Below, one piece after another: positions 1-9,254 of a stretch of DNA of 64,000 nucleotides. Source of the stretch: Sunxiuqinia indica (lineage in GTDB: Bacteria > Bacteroidota > Bacteroidia > Bacteroidales > Prolixibacteraceae); NCBI RefSeq assembly GCF_009847015.1, contig NZ_WVEM01000012.1, positions 62,001 through 126,000 on the forward strand. The letters are read 5' to 3'. Numbering within the stretch: the first letter of the stretch is position 1; every line of letters starts with the position of its first letter. The notes beneath the pieces were generated by a model. It was not told the DNA's origin. It did no database searches and saw nothing but the letters and a program-made list of their open reading frames with translations. The position numbers and the translations under genes were made by a program.

Positions 1-1788
1 AATGCCCGGACCGGCGGCCATTGTCATCAGTCCAACTATAACCAACGCAGAATTAGTTCGAATTTTCTCTTTCAAAAAAACGAAAAAGGCGAATGCGCCT
101 ACTCCAACCCACATGCTGAATACGAAAAAAGAACCCACATAAACGTAGTCACGTTCCCGCGGTGTAATTGGAATTTCATTGAGGTAAACAACCAAGCCAA
201 TGCTCATGATCCCAAAAAGTAGGATCATTTCCAGAAAGGTCTGTTTATCTTTTCGATAATGAAAAAACAGCCCCACCAAGCCCAACAACAAAGGCAAAAA
301 GAAATAGCTGTTGTGTGCTTTGTTTTGCTGAAGTTCTTTCGGATAAGTTGATAAATCTCCCAATCGAGCCTGATCAACCCAGGATATACCGGATTGCCAG
401 TTGCCATTCTCCACGCCGCCAAACCCCTGGATATCGTTTTGTCGGCCAACAAAGTTCCACATCAGGTAACGCCAATACATATGTCCAAATTGGTAGCGCC
501 AGAAATACTGCCAATTCTCCATAAATGTTGGTATTGTCGTTTGCTTTGCCTCACCCGACTTGGTGCGAATATGTACTTTCTTCCCTTTTAAATCAACCCA
601 TTTGGCATACCTTTTTAAATGCTGCTCTTCCCTGCTATTCATGCGTGGGAAAAAACTCGCTGTTCCGGGTTCATACTTAATATCCGGGTTTAGCTTAATC
701 GGATAATACTGTTCTCCATCGTACTCATAACTGATTCGGTCAGTATACGACCGGGCAACTGACCCGTATGTTGCGCCATATAGAATGGGGCGGCTACCAT
801 AATTTTCACGATTCAGGTAATTGATTAGTTCAAACGTAGTTTCGGGGTTTCCCTGGTCGACTGGCGGATTGGCGGCGGAACGAATAAAAGGAACAAAATA
901 CGAAGTATAGCCAACCATTAAAAAAACCAGGCACAGCAAGCTCAGATTGAGCCCAACCTTTTGTTTTTGGTGCGAATAAAAAAGACCAGCCGACAAAGCT
1001 GCAACCAGTAAAATTACATAAACGTAAAAGCCACTATTTACCGGCAACCCAAGTTGATTGACCGCAAAAAGTTCGATTGGACCAGCCAGTGAAAAAATAC
1101 CGGGAATAAAAACCTTCATGAGAATGATAATAAACAAACCAGAGCCTGCCAAAACGAAGAATATCCCTTTTAGAGAAGAACGATACTTTTTAAAATAGAT
1201 GATTAATGCCACTGTTGGTAACACCAGCAAATTGAGCAAGTGCACGCCAATGGACAAGCCTGTAAAAAAGAAAATCAGCAAAATCCAACGATTCGCAGAT
1301 GGATGGTCGGCTTCGCGTTCCCAGCGGGTGGCAGCCCATAAAACTAAAGCCACAAACAAGGATGACAAAGCATAAACTTCGGCTTCAACCGCCGAAAACC
1401 AAAAGGAATCGGTAAAAGCAAATGTTAAGGCACCAACTGCCGAAGCCAACAAAACTGCCGCACGGTTTTCTGTTGTAAACTTCTCCATCAGCCAAGCTGA
1501 GATCCAAAATAACAGCATCACTGTTCCGGCACTTGATAAGGCCGAAACTAAATTGATCAGCAAGGCTACTCTCTCCACATCTCCAAAACTGAGCAGCGAG
1601 AACACCCGTCCCAACAGCATAAACAAAGGGGCTCCCGGTGCATGGCAAATCTCAAGCTTATAGGCCGAAACCAAAAATTCGCCACAGTCCCACAAACTCA
1701 AAGTAGGTTCAATGGTTAATCCGTAAACAAGCAGAGAAATCAGGAATACAGTCCATCCGAGGAGCATTTTCGATTTTTGATAATTCAT
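1..1788 (-). CDS. DUF2723 family multi-pass membrane protein (C-terminus cut by window edge)
   Basis: The frame is open from an ATG at 1788 down to base 1, so the C-terminal part lies outside the window; 596 codons are present. The start MNYQKSKMLLGWTVF leads into a hydrophobic helix. Shortly after comes LSLWDCGEFLVSAYKLEICHAPGAP, the N-terminal signature of DUF2723 (GT117-like, resembling protein O-mannosyltransferases). About ten membrane spans follow, with a soluble loop near residues 340-490. In Bacteroidota these proteins are large (often 900-1100 residues), so roughly half is probably seen. The Asp/Glu pair in the first loop matches the layout of GT-C enzymes, which suggests lipid-linked sugar transfer in the inner membrane; the substrate is unknown. 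It diverges from the acuI-like gene across about 210 bases. Confidence 0.88.
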   Translation of the reverse strand, partial: MNYQKSKMLLGWTVFLISLLVYGLTIEPTLSLWDCGEFLVSAYKLEICHAPGAPLFMLLGRVFSLLSFGDVERVALLINLVSALSSAGTVMLLFWISAWLMEKFTTENRAAVLLASAVGALTFAFTDSFWFSAVEAEVYALSSLFVALVLWAATRWEREADHPSANRWILLIFFFTGLSIGVHLLNLLVLPTVALIIYFKKYRSSLKGIFFVLAGSGLFIIILMKVFIPGIFSLAGPIELFAVNQLGLPVNSGFYVYVILLVAALSAGLFYSHQKQKVGLNLSLLCLVFLMVGYTSYFVPFIRSAANPPVDQGNPETTFELINYLNRENYGSRPILYGATYGSVARSYTDRISYEYDGEQYYPIKLNPDIKYEPGTASFFPRMNSREEQHLKRYAKWVDLKGKKVHIRTKSGEAKQTTIPTFMENWQYFWRYQFGHMYWRYLMWNFVGRQNDIQGFGGVENGNWQSGISWVDQARLGDLSTYPKELQQNKAHNSYFFLPLLLGLVGLFFHYRKDKQTFLEMILLFGIMSIGLVVYLNEIPITPRERDYVYVGSFFVFSMWVGVGAFAFFVFLKEKIRTNSALVIVGLMTMAAGPGI

Positions 1789-1940
1789 GGCGGTTTGTTT
1801 TCCTATTGATACACGCCAAATTGGAAAGGTTCAACAACCGAACGAACATTAACCTAAGTGTTCGTCCTAAAAAAAAGCTATTCATTTAATCATACAGCCG
1901 TGCAATCCCTTGGCTGCGATTAAATGATAAACTATTAGTT

Positions 1941-1972
1941 TTTGTTTTAGATTTTATTTGTTTTGATATTTG
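1941..1972 (+). promoter_or_regulatory. Bacteroidetes-type promoter for the acuI-like gene
   Basis: TTTG at 1941-1944 is followed after 20 bases by GATATTTG at 1965-1972. This fits the Bacteroidetes primary sigma pattern (-33 TTTG, -7 TAnnTTTG, spacing 19-21) except for the first base of the -7 box. The predicted transcript start is near 1979, about 20 bases before the ATG at 1998. Confidence 0.55.
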
Positions 1973-1997
1973 CACATGACTAACAAAAGAGAAAACG

Positions 1998-2996
1998 ATG
2001 GACGGAAAATCAACATTTAAAGCGTTTCGAGTGAAAGAAGAAAACGGCAATTACCTTGGTTCAATTCAAGAAATGTCCTTTGAACCTTTAGATAAAGATG
2101 AAATACGCGTCAAAGTTCAATACAGTTCATTAAATTATAAAGATGCACTTTCAGCATCTGGTAACAAAGGAGTAACCCGAAATTACCCACACACCCCTGG
2201 TATTGATGCCGTTGGAACAATTACAGATTCGGACAACGCTTCCTTCAAAACAGGCGATCAAGTACTTGTTACCAGTTATGACTTGGGGATGAATACCGAT
2301 GGTGGATTTGGTGAATACATTCAAGTTCCCTCAGATTGGGCTGTAAAGCTACCCCAAAACCTATCGATGAAAGAGGCTATGATATATGGAACGGCTGGTT
2401 TAACAGCTGGCATGTCAGTACATCGTCTCACAGAATTAGTAAAACCTGAAGATGGAAAGATTATTGTTTCGGGTGCTACCGGAGGAGTGGGAGCACTAAG
2501 TGTATCGATTTTGAGTAAATTAGGTTATGAAGTGATCGCCATTACCGGAAAAGAAAACGAACGAGAGTATTTACACAAATTAGGAGCAAAAGAAATAATC
2601 CTGCGACAGGAGTTTGAGAACTTAGATCGGAAACCGTTATTAAAACCCATGTATGCCGGGGGAATTGATACCGTAGGCGGAGTGATATTAGAGAACATCA
2701 TTAAGTTGACAAAGCCGATGGGAGCAGTAACCTGTTGTGGCAACGTGGCCTCACCCAAGTTAGAACTGACGGTTTTCCCCTTTATTCTAAGAGGCGTCAC
2801 CCTGGTAGGTATCGATTCGCAGAATTATCCGATGAAATACAGAGAGATCGTCTGGGAAAAGCTTGCACAAGAATGGAAACCAAAGCAGTTATCTAACACA
2901 AGTACTGAAATAACGCTTGACGATCTGCAGGAAAAAATCAATTTGATGCTCGAAGGAAAATCGAAAGGAAGAACAATCTTGAAAATTGACGAATAA
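1998..2996 (+). CDS. acuI: YhdH/YhfP family zinc-free medium-chain oxidoreductase (acrylyl-CoA reductase-like)
   Basis: The 332-residue protein is a full-length quinone-oxidoreductase-like member of the MDR superfamily. The GroES-like half (residues 1-120) contains the SSLNYKDALSASGNKGVTRNYPHTPGID stretch typical of YhdH/AcuI. The Rossmann half has the nucleotide-binding VSGATGGVGALSV near residue 157. No catalytic-zinc cysteine/histidine set is visible, as expected for this branch. Members use NADPH to reduce acryloyl-CoA or small quinones and enals; the real substrate cannot be told from sequence. The gene stands alone with its own promoter, and the next gene starts about 95 bases downstream. 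The symbol is given by family resemblance only. Confidence 0.85.
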   Translation: MDGKSTFKAFRVKEENGNYLGSIQEMSFEPLDKDEIRVKVQYSSLNYKDALSASGNKGVTRNYPHTPGIDAVGTITDSDNASFKTGDQVLVTSYDLGMNTDGGFGEYIQVPSDWAVKLPQNLSMKEAMIYGTAGLTAGMSVHRLTELVKPEDGKIIVSGATGGVGALSVSILSKLGYEVIAITGKENEREYLHKLGAKEIILRQEFENLDRKPLLKPMYAGGIDTVGGVILENIIKLTKPMGAVTCCGNVASPKLELTVFPFILRGVTLVGIDSQNYPMKYREIVWEKLAQEWKPKQLSNTSTEITLDDLQEKINLMLEGKSKGRTILKIDE

Positions 2997-3090
2997 CATA
3001 CGCTGTAAACACAACTTGATTATAGCGAAAACACGTGCAGCTATTCAAAAACCAGATCAAAATGCATGTTAATTATCTCAACAATATAGC

Positions 3091-3858
3091 ATGACCGAAA
3101 TATCTTTAACCCGGATAAACAAATACTTAAGCGAAGTTGGATACTGCTCTCGCCGGGCAGCTGACAAGTTGATTGAAGAAGGTCGGGTAACAATTAATGG
3201 AAAAGTCCCGGAAATGGGAACAAAGGTTTCTGCCAACGACGAAGTGCGGGTCAATGGCAAATTGATTTCAGAACCAAATGATTCACCGGTTTACATCGCC
3301 TTTAATAAGCCGGTGGGTATTGTTTGTACAACCGATACCAGGGTAGAAAAAAATAACATTATCGACTACATCAACTACCCCAAACGTATTTTCCCAATCG
3401 GACGATTAGACAAGCCTAGCCAAGGTTTAATCTTATTGACTAACGATGGCGACATCGTCAATAAAATTTTACGAGCACGTAATCATCATGAAAAGGAATA
3501 TCTGGTAGTTGTTGACAAACCAGTTACCAAAGATTTTATTACGAAGATGAGCAACGGGGTTCCGATCCTTGATACCGTAACCCGTAAATGTTTTGTGGAA
3601 AAAACCGGCAAGTTTTCATTCCGCATTATTCTTACACAGGGACTCAATCGGCAAATTCGACGGATGTGCGAATATCTGGGATTTAATGTAACCGAACTTC
3701 AGCGCATTCGGATTATGAATATTGCATTGGATACACCCGTTGGAAAATGGCGCTATTTAACAAACAACGAGTTAAAAGAAATTAATCGACTGGTCGCAGA
3801 TTCGTCTAAAACCCACAAAAGTGAAACGCCGGATAGCAGTTCGAAATGTCGCAACTAA
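3091..3858 (+). CDS. rluF: 23S rRNA pseudouridine synthase, RluF type
   Basis: The 255-residue protein starts with an S4 RNA-binding domain ([20 protein letters not shown], residues 6-60). It continues with the RsuA/RluB/E/F catalytic domain, in which [20 protein letters not shown] (about residues 107-127) carries the catalytic aspartate of the GRLDxxSxGL motif. [15 protein letters not shown] near residue 188 is the second family signature. RluF isomerises a uridine in the 23S rRNA peptidyl-transferase region (U2604 in E. coli). The C-terminal 25 residues are polar and probably unstructured. RluF is preferred over RluB/RluE because of the overall length and the RMCEYLGF block, but paralogue assignment without alignment is not certain. 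Confidence 0.85.
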   Translation: MTEISLTRINKYLSEVGYCSRRAADKLIEEGRVTINGKVPEMGTKVSANDEVRVNGKLISEPNDSPVYIAFNKPVGIVCTTDTRVEKNNIIDYINYPKRIFPIGRLDKPSQGLILLTNDGDIVNKILRARNHHEKEYLVVVDKPVTKDFITKMSNGVPILDTVTRKCFVEKTGKFSFRIILTQGLNRQIRRMCEYLGFNVTELQRIRIMNIALDTPVGKWRYLTNNELKEINRLVADSSKTHKSETPDSSSKCRN

Positions 3859-3911
3859 ATAACATGCAAAGGAACTTTAAACTGAAATTATAAATCAAAC
3901 AAATAAAATTG

Positions 3912-4137
3912 TAACTTTAGCCGAAATTTCAGATGAAAAATTCAGGTTCGAAAGACTATTTCAACTTGCTTCGTTTTTAGACCGCAGCCCTTTGGATGAT
4001 CCTAATTTTTAAAACTTCTGAAATAATCCTTGTTATTACTGTAACAAAAGGGAAATTACACAGTAAAAGTCTGAACGAGGTTTTGCTAATGTAAAACTTA
4101 AAAAATAGTAACATTTATAATTGGAGAATTTTAATTT
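3912..4137 (+). promoter_or_regulatory. Long 5' leader of the cold-shock-domain gene with a 15-codon upstream ORF
   Basis: TAACTTTA at 3912-3919 resembles a -7 box; no TTTG is seen at -33. If transcription starts near 3926, the mRNA leader is about 210 bases. It opens with a short ORF at 3933-3980 (MKNSGSKDYFNLLRF, stop TAG). A hairpin follows with arms TTGTTA (4030-4035) and TAACAA (4042-4047). Cold-shock genes often have structured leaders, so a regulatory role is plausible, but it is inference. Confidence 0.35.
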
Positions 4138-4590
4138 ATGGGTAGATCTCAAGAAACATTTAACAAAAAAGAAGTACGGAATAAAAAAGAAAAGAAGAGA
4201 AAAGAAAAAGAGAAGAAACGCTTAGCCAGAAAAGACGGCGATAAGTCGAACAGCCTGGACGACATGATCGCCTATGTTGATGCGAATGGCAATATTACCG
4301 ATACTCCACCCGATCCGACACAAAAAGAAGAAATCAACATCGAAGACATCGAAGTTAGTGTTCCTAAAGCTGATCCGAATGCAAAAGAAGATCCGGTAAG
4401 AAAAGGAACTGTTTCATTTTTTAACGACTCCAAAGGATACGGTTTCATTCGTGATTCTGAAACCAAGGAAAGTGTCTTTGTACACATCAACAATGTAGAA
4501 GGAGAAATTAAAGAAGGAAATCTTGTTAGCTTTGAAGTAGAAATGGGCCAAAAAGGACCTACAGCTGTAAGAGTTAATCAAATAAAATAA
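4138..4590 (+). CDS. Cold-shock-domain protein with a basic N-terminal extension
   Basis: This 150-residue protein has two parts. Residues 1-85 are a highly charged, Lys/Arg-rich tail (KKEKKRKEKEKKRLARK) followed by an acidic linker. Residues 86-150 form a cold-shock OB-fold: KGTVSFFNDSKGYGFIRD contains the RNP1 motif (KGYGFI) and SVFVHINNV the RNP2 motif (VFVH). It probably binds single-stranded RNA as a chaperone, and the basic tail would add affinity. Extended CSD proteins of this design are common in Bacteroidota and differ from the roughly 70-residue CspA type. The gene is monocistronic: it has its own long leader and a strong terminator directly downstream. Confidence 0.9.
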   Translation: MGRSQETFNKKEVRNKKEKKRKEKEKKRLARKDGDKSNSLDDMIAYVDANGNITDTPPDPTQKEEINIEDIEVSVPKADPNAKEDPVRKGTVSFFNDSKGYGFIRDSETKESVFVHINNVEGEIKEGNLVSFEVEMGQKGPTAVRVNQIK

Positions 4591-4640
4591 AGAGATCCTG
4601 CTCTTTTCTTTGGTAAAGAGCAATTTCTGAAAACATATAA

Positions 4641-4672
4641 AAAGGCTTTCTTTGTTAACAGAGAAAGCCTTT
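4641..4672. terminator. Bidirectional intrinsic terminator between the CSD gene and the DUF1080 gene
   Basis: AAAGGCTTTCT (4641-4651) pairs perfectly with AGAAAGCCTTT (4662-4672) across a 10-base loop. The plus strand runs on into TTTTG and the minus-strand reading also ends in a T-rich tract. It lies between two convergent genes and can serve both. Confidence 0.85.
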
Positions 4673-4691
4673 TTGTATTGTCTAAAATTGG

Positions 4692-5357
4692 TTATTCAAG
4701 TTCCTTAAGCTTGATGTTTCTCCAAGCAACCTGAAACGGTCCGCGCTGCCCAACACCATGGACCTGCAAACCAATAAATCCCTTCGGATGAGATTCAAAT
4801 TTCTCATTGTCAATCAAGTCTGAAATTTGTTCTCCATTAATCCATGTTTGAATTCTTGCCCCATTTGCGACAATCCGATAGGTATTCCACACGCCATCCT
4901 TAAACGCTTTATGAGGAATTAATTCTTCTTTGGGAGTCATCCATCCACCACAAGCTTCGCCATAAATATAGCCGGCCTCTGCTCCTTTTTCCCCGCTGGC
5001 TTCAATTTCAACCTGCGGGCCATTAACCCGACCAAACTTCTCGTCTCCTTCTGATTCTTTTGTCGTTGAACGGATTTGTACGCCGGAATTCAATTCATTA
5101 TCCAATAATTTTACATCGAATTCCAATTCAAAATTGCCATAGTCTTTTTGCGTACATAGAAAAGAGTTAGGACTGTCTTTAGCTGTTGTTCCAACGATCA
5201 TCCCGTCTTCAACGGTATAGGTTGCCTGCCCATTTTTTTGGATCCAACCATCAAGATTTTTACCATTAAACAAAGTCAGCCAATTCTCTTGTTGTGCAAA
5301 GGATGCAAACACTAGAAATAAAAACAGTGCTGTCAATACAGCTTTCAAGTTTCTCAT
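4692..5357 (-). CDS. Secreted DUF1080 (3-keto-disaccharide hydrolase-like) protein
   Basis: The 221-residue protein begins with a signal peptide (MRNLKAVLTALFLFLVFASFAQQ), so it is exported to the periplasm or beyond. The rest is one DUF1080 beta-jellyroll domain: WLTLFNGKNLDGW after the signal, IVGTTAKDSPNSFLCTQKDYGNFELEFDVKL, the HPKGFIGLQVHG block, and a terminal VAWRNIKLKEL. The fold resembles LamG/GH16 lectin-like domains, and some members hydrolyse 3-keto-glycosides. The gene is isolated, without the oxidoreductases that usually accompany 3-keto-sugar pathways, so its substrate stays open. It is transcribed convergently to the CSD gene. Confidence 0.85.
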   Translation of the reverse strand: MRNLKAVLTALFLFLVFASFAQQENWLTLFNGKNLDGWIQKNGQATYTVEDGMIVGTTAKDSPNSFLCTQKDYGNFELEFDVKLLDNELNSGVQIRSTTKESEGDEKFGRVNGPQVEIEASGEKGAEAGYIYGEACGGWMTPKEELIPHKAFKDGVWNTYRIVANGARIQTWINGEQISDLIDNEKFESHPKGFIGLQVHGVGQRGPFQVAWRNIKLKELE

Positions 5358-5430
5358 GGTTTAATTTTTAGTGGTTTATAATTGCAAAACTATACAAAAG
5401 AACCCTCAGAAACCAAAATTGTTTTAAGCA

Positions 5431-5461
5431 AGCGAGGCTTTCCAAATTGGAAAGCCTCGCT
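5431..5461 (-). terminator. Hairpin downstream of leuB
   Basis: A perfect inverted repeat has arms of 15 bases (5431-5445 and 5447-5461) around a single A; a physical hairpin would use a slightly larger loop. It starts 23 bases beyond the leuB stop codon. On the minus strand the following bases, TGCTTAAAAC, are only weakly U-rich, so it may act as a 3'-end stabilising stem as well as a terminator. Confidence 0.65.
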
Positions 5462-5483
5462 GCTATTTCGTCTATTTTATAAT

Positions 5484-6548
5484 TTATGCTTTGCCAATAT
5501 AGTTAGCAATCCAATCGCCAACTTCCGAGGTTTTGAACGCTTTACCTTCAGCAATATCTTCGGTAACAACTTTTTCAGCCAACGAAGCGTTGACTGCATC
5601 GCGAATCAATTTTCCTTCATCCATCAGATTGAAAGCATATTCGAACATCATCGCTGCAGAGAGGATGGTTGCAATGGGATTCGCAATATCTTTTCCGGCA
5701 GCTTGTGGGTATGAACCATGAATAGGTTCAAATACCGAAGTATGGATTCCCATTGATGCAGATGGAAGCAGACCGAGAGAGCCGGTAATTACACTGGCTT
5801 CATCTGTCAGTATATCACCAAACATGTTTTCGGTAACCATCACATCAAAGTTTTTAGGCCACTGAATGATCTGCATGGCAGCATTGTCAACAAACATGTA
5901 TTCGGTTTTTACATCCGGATAGTTGGGTGCCATTTCCTGGGCAACCTCGCGCCACAAACGTGAGCTTTCCAATACATTGGCTTTATCTACAACAGTCAAC
6001 TTTTTGTTGCGTTTCAAAGCAAACTCATAGCCTAATTTCAAAATTCGCTCAATTTCAGCACGGGTATAAGTACAAGTATCAAAAGCTGTGTTTCCATCAT
6101 CTTTACGGCCTTTTTCACCGAAATAAATACCTCCGGTCAACTCGCGAATAGCCACAAAATCAGCCCCTTCAACCAACTCGCGACGAAGCGGTGATTTGTG
6201 CAATAGCGACTCAAAAGTTTCAACCGGCCGAATATTGGCGTACAAACCCAATTTTTTACGCATCAATAACAAGCCTTGCTCCGGACGTACCGTCGCTTTT
6301 GGGTTATTATCATACTTTGGATCACCAATCGCTCCGAACAGCACAGCGTCAGATTTCATACACAATTCGTGTGTGTCATCAGGATAAGGCTCACCAACTT
6401 TATCGATGGCCGCTGCTCCGGTTAAAGCGTATTTGTATTCTAATTCGTGATTAAATTTTACTGCAACGGCTTTCACCGCTTTCATGGCCTGCTCTGTTAT
6501 TTCAGGACCGATTCCGTCTCCAGGGAGAACCGCAAGATTCAATTTCAT
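5484..6548 (-). CDS. leuB: 3-isopropylmalate dehydrogenase
   Basis: The 354-residue protein is the normal length for LeuB. The start [18 protein letters not shown] is the family N-terminus. [16 protein letters not shown] holds the substrate-binding arginines near residues 95-107. The metal-binding signature [26 protein letters not shown] lies near residues 240-265. [28 protein letters not shown] follows and is part of the NAD site. The enzyme oxidises and decarboxylates 3-isopropylmalate to 2-oxoisocaproate in leucine synthesis. It is the last gene of the leu operon, with 14 bases separating it from the zinc-ribbon orphan upstream. The same enzyme could serve the citramalate route to isoleucine if leuA2 is a citramalate synthase. 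Confidence 0.95.
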   Translation of the reverse strand: MKLNLAVLPGDGIGPEITEQAMKAVKAVAVKFNHELEYKYALTGAAAIDKVGEPYPDDTHELCMKSDAVLFGAIGDPKYDNNPKATVRPEQGLLLMRKKLGLYANIRPVETFESLLHKSPLRRELVEGADFVAIRELTGGIYFGEKGRKDDGNTAFDTCTYTRAEIERILKLGYEFALKRNKKLTVVDKANVLESSRLWREVAQEMAPNYPDVKTEYMFVDNAAMQIIQWPKNFDVMVTENMFGDILTDEASVITGSLGLLPSASMGIHTSVFEPIHGSYPQAAGKDIANPIATILSAAMMFEYAFNLMDEGKLIRDAVNASLAEKVVTEDIAEGKAFKTSEVGDWIANYIGKA

Positions 6549-6562
6549 TTTTATTTATTCTG

Positions 6563-7060
6563 TTAATTATTCCTATTTATACCAGATCTGATAACTGATA
6601 TCATCCGTTCATTTTCAACCATTTTTGAGTTATGACATCCTACTTTTTGACATACTCCCACACAATGCTGATAGGAGTTATCTTTGGTCGTAAAAAGTGT
6701 CAACATATGATTGTGGCATATGTAACAGCTTGAATAAATTGGTATTTTCGCATTGCATTCCGGGCAAAACATTTCAAGCAGATCGCCATTTTTGAATGTG
6801 ATATCAATACTCATTTTGGAGTAATCTCCAAATTTAGGGCTTAAAACTAAAAAGCCTTCATCTCCCCCATTTCTTATCACCTTAACTTTAATTCCGGGGT
6901 GGTCACTAAATTTACTGTTTTCATCAAGTAGCGAATGTCCATTCGGACAGTAGCATTTTTCAATAATAACAGTTTCTTTAATGTTAGCTGATCGTCTTTG
7001 TGGACGAAAGAATTTGTTTTTGGGAAAATGGATTTTCCCTTGTTTGGTGAATCTGGTCAT
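6563..7060 (-). CDS. Uncharacterised protein with zinc-ribbon-like cysteine pairs, inside the leu operon
   Basis: I do not recognise this 165-residue protein. It has a basic N-terminus (about 30 residues), no signal peptide and no membrane span. Cysteine pairs suggest two or more metal knuckles: CYCPNGHS near residue 37, FCPECNAKIP near 98, CYICHNHM near 112, and CVGVCQKVGCHNSK near 133. The region between the first two knuckles looks like a small beta domain. Spacing to leuA2 (12 bases) and leuB (14 bases) places it in the same transcript. A structural zinc protein or nucleic-acid/protein-binding adaptor are possible readings, but no function can be assigned. Nothing in it resembles a leucine-pathway enzyme. 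Confidence 0.8.
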   Translation of the reverse strand: MTRFTKQGKIHFPKNKFFRPQRRSANIKETVIIEKCYCPNGHSLLDENSKFSDHPGIKVKVIRNGGDEGFLVLSPKFGDYSKMSIDITFKNGDLLEMFCPECNAKIPIYSSCYICHNHMLTLFTTKDNSYQHCVGVCQKVGCHNSKMVENERMISVIRSGINRNN

Positions 7061-7072
7061 GGGGCTTATTTT

Positions 7073-8617
7073 TTAAGTGTTCGTATGTTCCAATAAATTC
7101 AACATACGAGTTGTAGCTTTAATAGCTGCTGCCGTTTGATCAGAATCCAGCCCCCGGGTTTTAAACTCCCGATCGAGCTGCCAGATAATTACCGATTCTA
7201 CTAATGCGTCAGTTTTTCCTCCCGGAGGAATTGTAACACTGTAATCCAATAATTTTGGGAACGGCTTTTTCAACCGACGATAGATGTTTTTCAATGCATT
7301 CATAAAAGCATCGTACTGACCATCTCCCGACGCAGTTGATTCGTATGTTTTTCCATCAATTTGTATGCTGAGCGTTGCTGATGGCTTTAAACCCATGGCG
7401 TGCGACAGCGAATAATTATTGATGAGAATCTTTTGTTCTAAACTCTCTTGAAGAACGTCAGCAACAATATACGGTAAATCTTCGGCAGTTACGGTTTCCT
7501 TTTTATCGCCAAGGTCAATAATCCGGTTCGTAACCATTTTTAAGGCCTCAGTCGACAGTTCAATGCCCATGTCTTCTAGGTTTGCTTTAATGTTAGCTTT
7601 TCCTGAAGTTTTCCCAAGAGCGTATGATCGGGTACGTCCAAACCGTTCCGGCAACAAATCATTGAAATACAAATTATTCTTATTATCACCGTCGGCATGC
7701 ACTCCACTACACTGGGTAAATACAAACTCCCCGATTAATGGTTTGTTGGTTGGAATTCTGATTCCAGAAAAAGTCTCTACCAATTTTGAAACCCGGTTTA
7801 ACATGCTTTCGTTCACCTTCGTTTCCATTTTCAGGTGATCTTTAATTGTTGCAATCACACTTGAAAGAGGTGCATTTCCTGCGCGCTCTCCTAATCCATT
7901 TACGGTTGTGTGTACACAGCGGATACCAGCTTTAATCGCATGAAAAACATTTGCAATTGCCAGGTCATAATCGTTGTGTGCATGAAAATCAAAGTCAACA
8001 TCGGGGAACGATTCAATCATTTCCTTACAATACATGTATGTTTCGTCCGGATCTAAAATCCCAAGAGTATCCGGCAACATAATGCGTTGAATTTTCATTT
8101 CTTTCAACTTGCCGACCATGAAGTGCACATAATCTTTGGAGTTTCTCATTCCATTTGACCAGTCCTCCAAATAAACATTGACTGCAATACCCAATTCGTT
8201 AGCGTAATCTACTGATTTTTGAATATCGGCAATATGTTCTTCCGGTGTCTTTCTCAGCTGTTGGCTGACATGTTTGTAAGATCCTTTACACAGTAGATTA
8301 ATCACCTTTCCCCCTGCCCTGTCAATCCAGTCGAGTGAGATTTTCCCATCTACAAAGCCCAATATCTCAACGCGATTAAGATAGCCAAGTTGACTAGCCC
8401 AAACCATAATTCGACGGGCTGCTTCAAATTCGCCTTCAGAAACACGAGCTGACGCAATTTCAATACGATCAACTTTTACACTTTCCAACAGCACTTTTGC
8501 GACACTTAACTTTTCAGTATCCGTGAACGACACCCCCGAGGTCTGTTCTCCATCCCTCAAGGTTGTGTCCATTATACAAAGTTCCTGGTCTTTTACTTCA
8601 ACCATTTTTCCCGTCAT
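7073..8617 (-). CDS. Second 2-isopropylmalate synthase-like enzyme (possible citramalate synthase)
   Basis: This DRE-TIM metallolyase has [15 protein letters not shown] at its N-terminus, the HAHNDYDLAIAN metal-binding histidines mid-domain, the NGLGERAGNAPL block, and a C-terminal LeuA-type allosteric domain (about the last 130 residues, with GDGQYDAFMNALK). A longer frame from 8668 would overlap leuD by 44 bases; the ATG at 8617 leaves a 7-base gap and is preferred, and 8605 is a further option. Length from 8617 is 514 residues. The true LeuA is at the operon head, so this paralogue probably condenses acetyl-CoA with a different 2-oxo acid. Pyruvate (citramalate synthase, giving isoleucine via LeuCDB) is the leading guess from the conserved Bacteroidetes order; substrate is not proven by sequence. 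Confidence 0.85.
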   Translation of the reverse strand: MTGKMVEVKDQELCIMDTTLRDGEQTSGVSFTDTEKLSVAKVLLESVKVDRIEIASARVSEGEFEAARRIMVWASQLGYLNRVEILGFVDGKISLDWIDRAGGKVINLLCKGSYKHVSQQLRKTPEEHIADIQKSVDYANELGIAVNVYLEDWSNGMRNSKDYVHFMVGKLKEMKIQRIMLPDTLGILDPDETYMYCKEMIESFPDVDFDFHAHNDYDLAIANVFHAIKAGIRCVHTTVNGLGERAGNAPLSSVIATIKDHLKMETKVNESMLNRVSKLVETFSGIRIPTNKPLIGEFVFTQCSGVHADGDNKNNLYFNDLLPERFGRTRSYALGKTSGKANIKANLEDMGIELSTEALKMVTNRIIDLGDKKETVTAEDLPYIVADVLQESLEQKILINNYSLSHAMGLKPSATLSIQIDGKTYESTASGDGQYDAFMNALKNIYRRLKKPFPKLLDYSVTIPPGGKTDALVESVIIWQLDREFKTRGLDSDQTAAAIKATTRMLNLLEHTNT

Positions 8618-8624
8618 TACACGT

Positions 8625-9212
8625 TTATTTATTTTCAAATGCTTCGATATCTTCTTTCGAGTCAACAAGAAAATCTATATCATCCAATCCATTTTGCAAA
8701 CAGTGTTTTTTATATGGATTGATTTCAAATTCTTCAGCCTCCCCGGTAGCCAGCAGGGTAAATTTTTGTTTCTCCAAATCCACTTCAAATTCGGTGGATG
8801 GATCACTTTCAATTGCCTTAAATATTTTCTCCAGAAAAGCTGGAGTAACAACAACCGGTAGCAGCCCGTTATTCAGGGCATTACCTTTAAAAATATCAGC
8901 AAAAAAACTGGAAACAACTACCCGAAAACCAAAATCGTAAATCGCCCATGCAGCATGCTCTCGGCTCGATCCACTTCCGAAGTTTTTACCTCCAACTAAT
9001 ATTTTTCCGGTGTACTTACTGTCGTTCAACGGGAAGTCGGTTATTGGCTGATTTGACTTGTCGTATCGCCAATCGCGAAAAAGATTATCGCCAAATCCTT
9101 TACGCTCCACTGCTTTTAAAAATCGCGCTGGTATTATCTGGTCGGTGTCCACATTCTCCACAGGCAATGGAACTGCCGTAGAAGTTAATGTTACAAATTT
9201 ATCGTATGCCAT
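8625..9212 (-). CDS. leuD: 3-isopropylmalate dehydratase small subunit
   Basis: The 195-residue protein matches the size of Leu[35 protein letters not shown] and the swivelling-domain loop [21 protein letters not shown] (about residues 72-93) are the family hallmarks; the latter contacts the substrate. [12 protein letters not shown] follows. With LeuC it isomerises 2-isopropylmalate to 3-isopropylmalate. The gene lies 42 bases downstream of leuC and ends 7 bases before the preferred leuA2 start, so all are likely co-transcribed and controlled by the attenuator at 12.3 kb. Confidence 0.95.
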   Translation of the reverse strand: MAYDKFVTLTSTAVPLPVENVDTDQIIPARFLKAVERKGFGDNLFRDWRYDKSNQPITDFPLNDSKYTGKILVGGKNFGSGSSREHAAWAIYDFGFRVVVSSFFADIFKGNALNNGLLPVVVTPAFLEKIFKAIESDPSTEFEVDLEKQKFTLLATGEAEEFEINPYKKHCLQNGLDDIDFLVDSKEDIEAFENK

Positions 9213-9254
9213 TTTATTTTCTGAATTTTAAAATTAATGAAAGCCCACTTTCGA

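Noticed and set aside
2525-2800. Minus-strand ORF inside the acuI-like gene
   Set aside because: A shadow of the plus-strand Rossmann domain; the real gene has full family conservation.
7073-8668. Longer start for leuA2 overlapping leuD by 44 bases
   Set aside because: The extra 17 residues are Lys-rich and unlike the family N-terminus, and the ATG at 8617 gives a 7-base gap.
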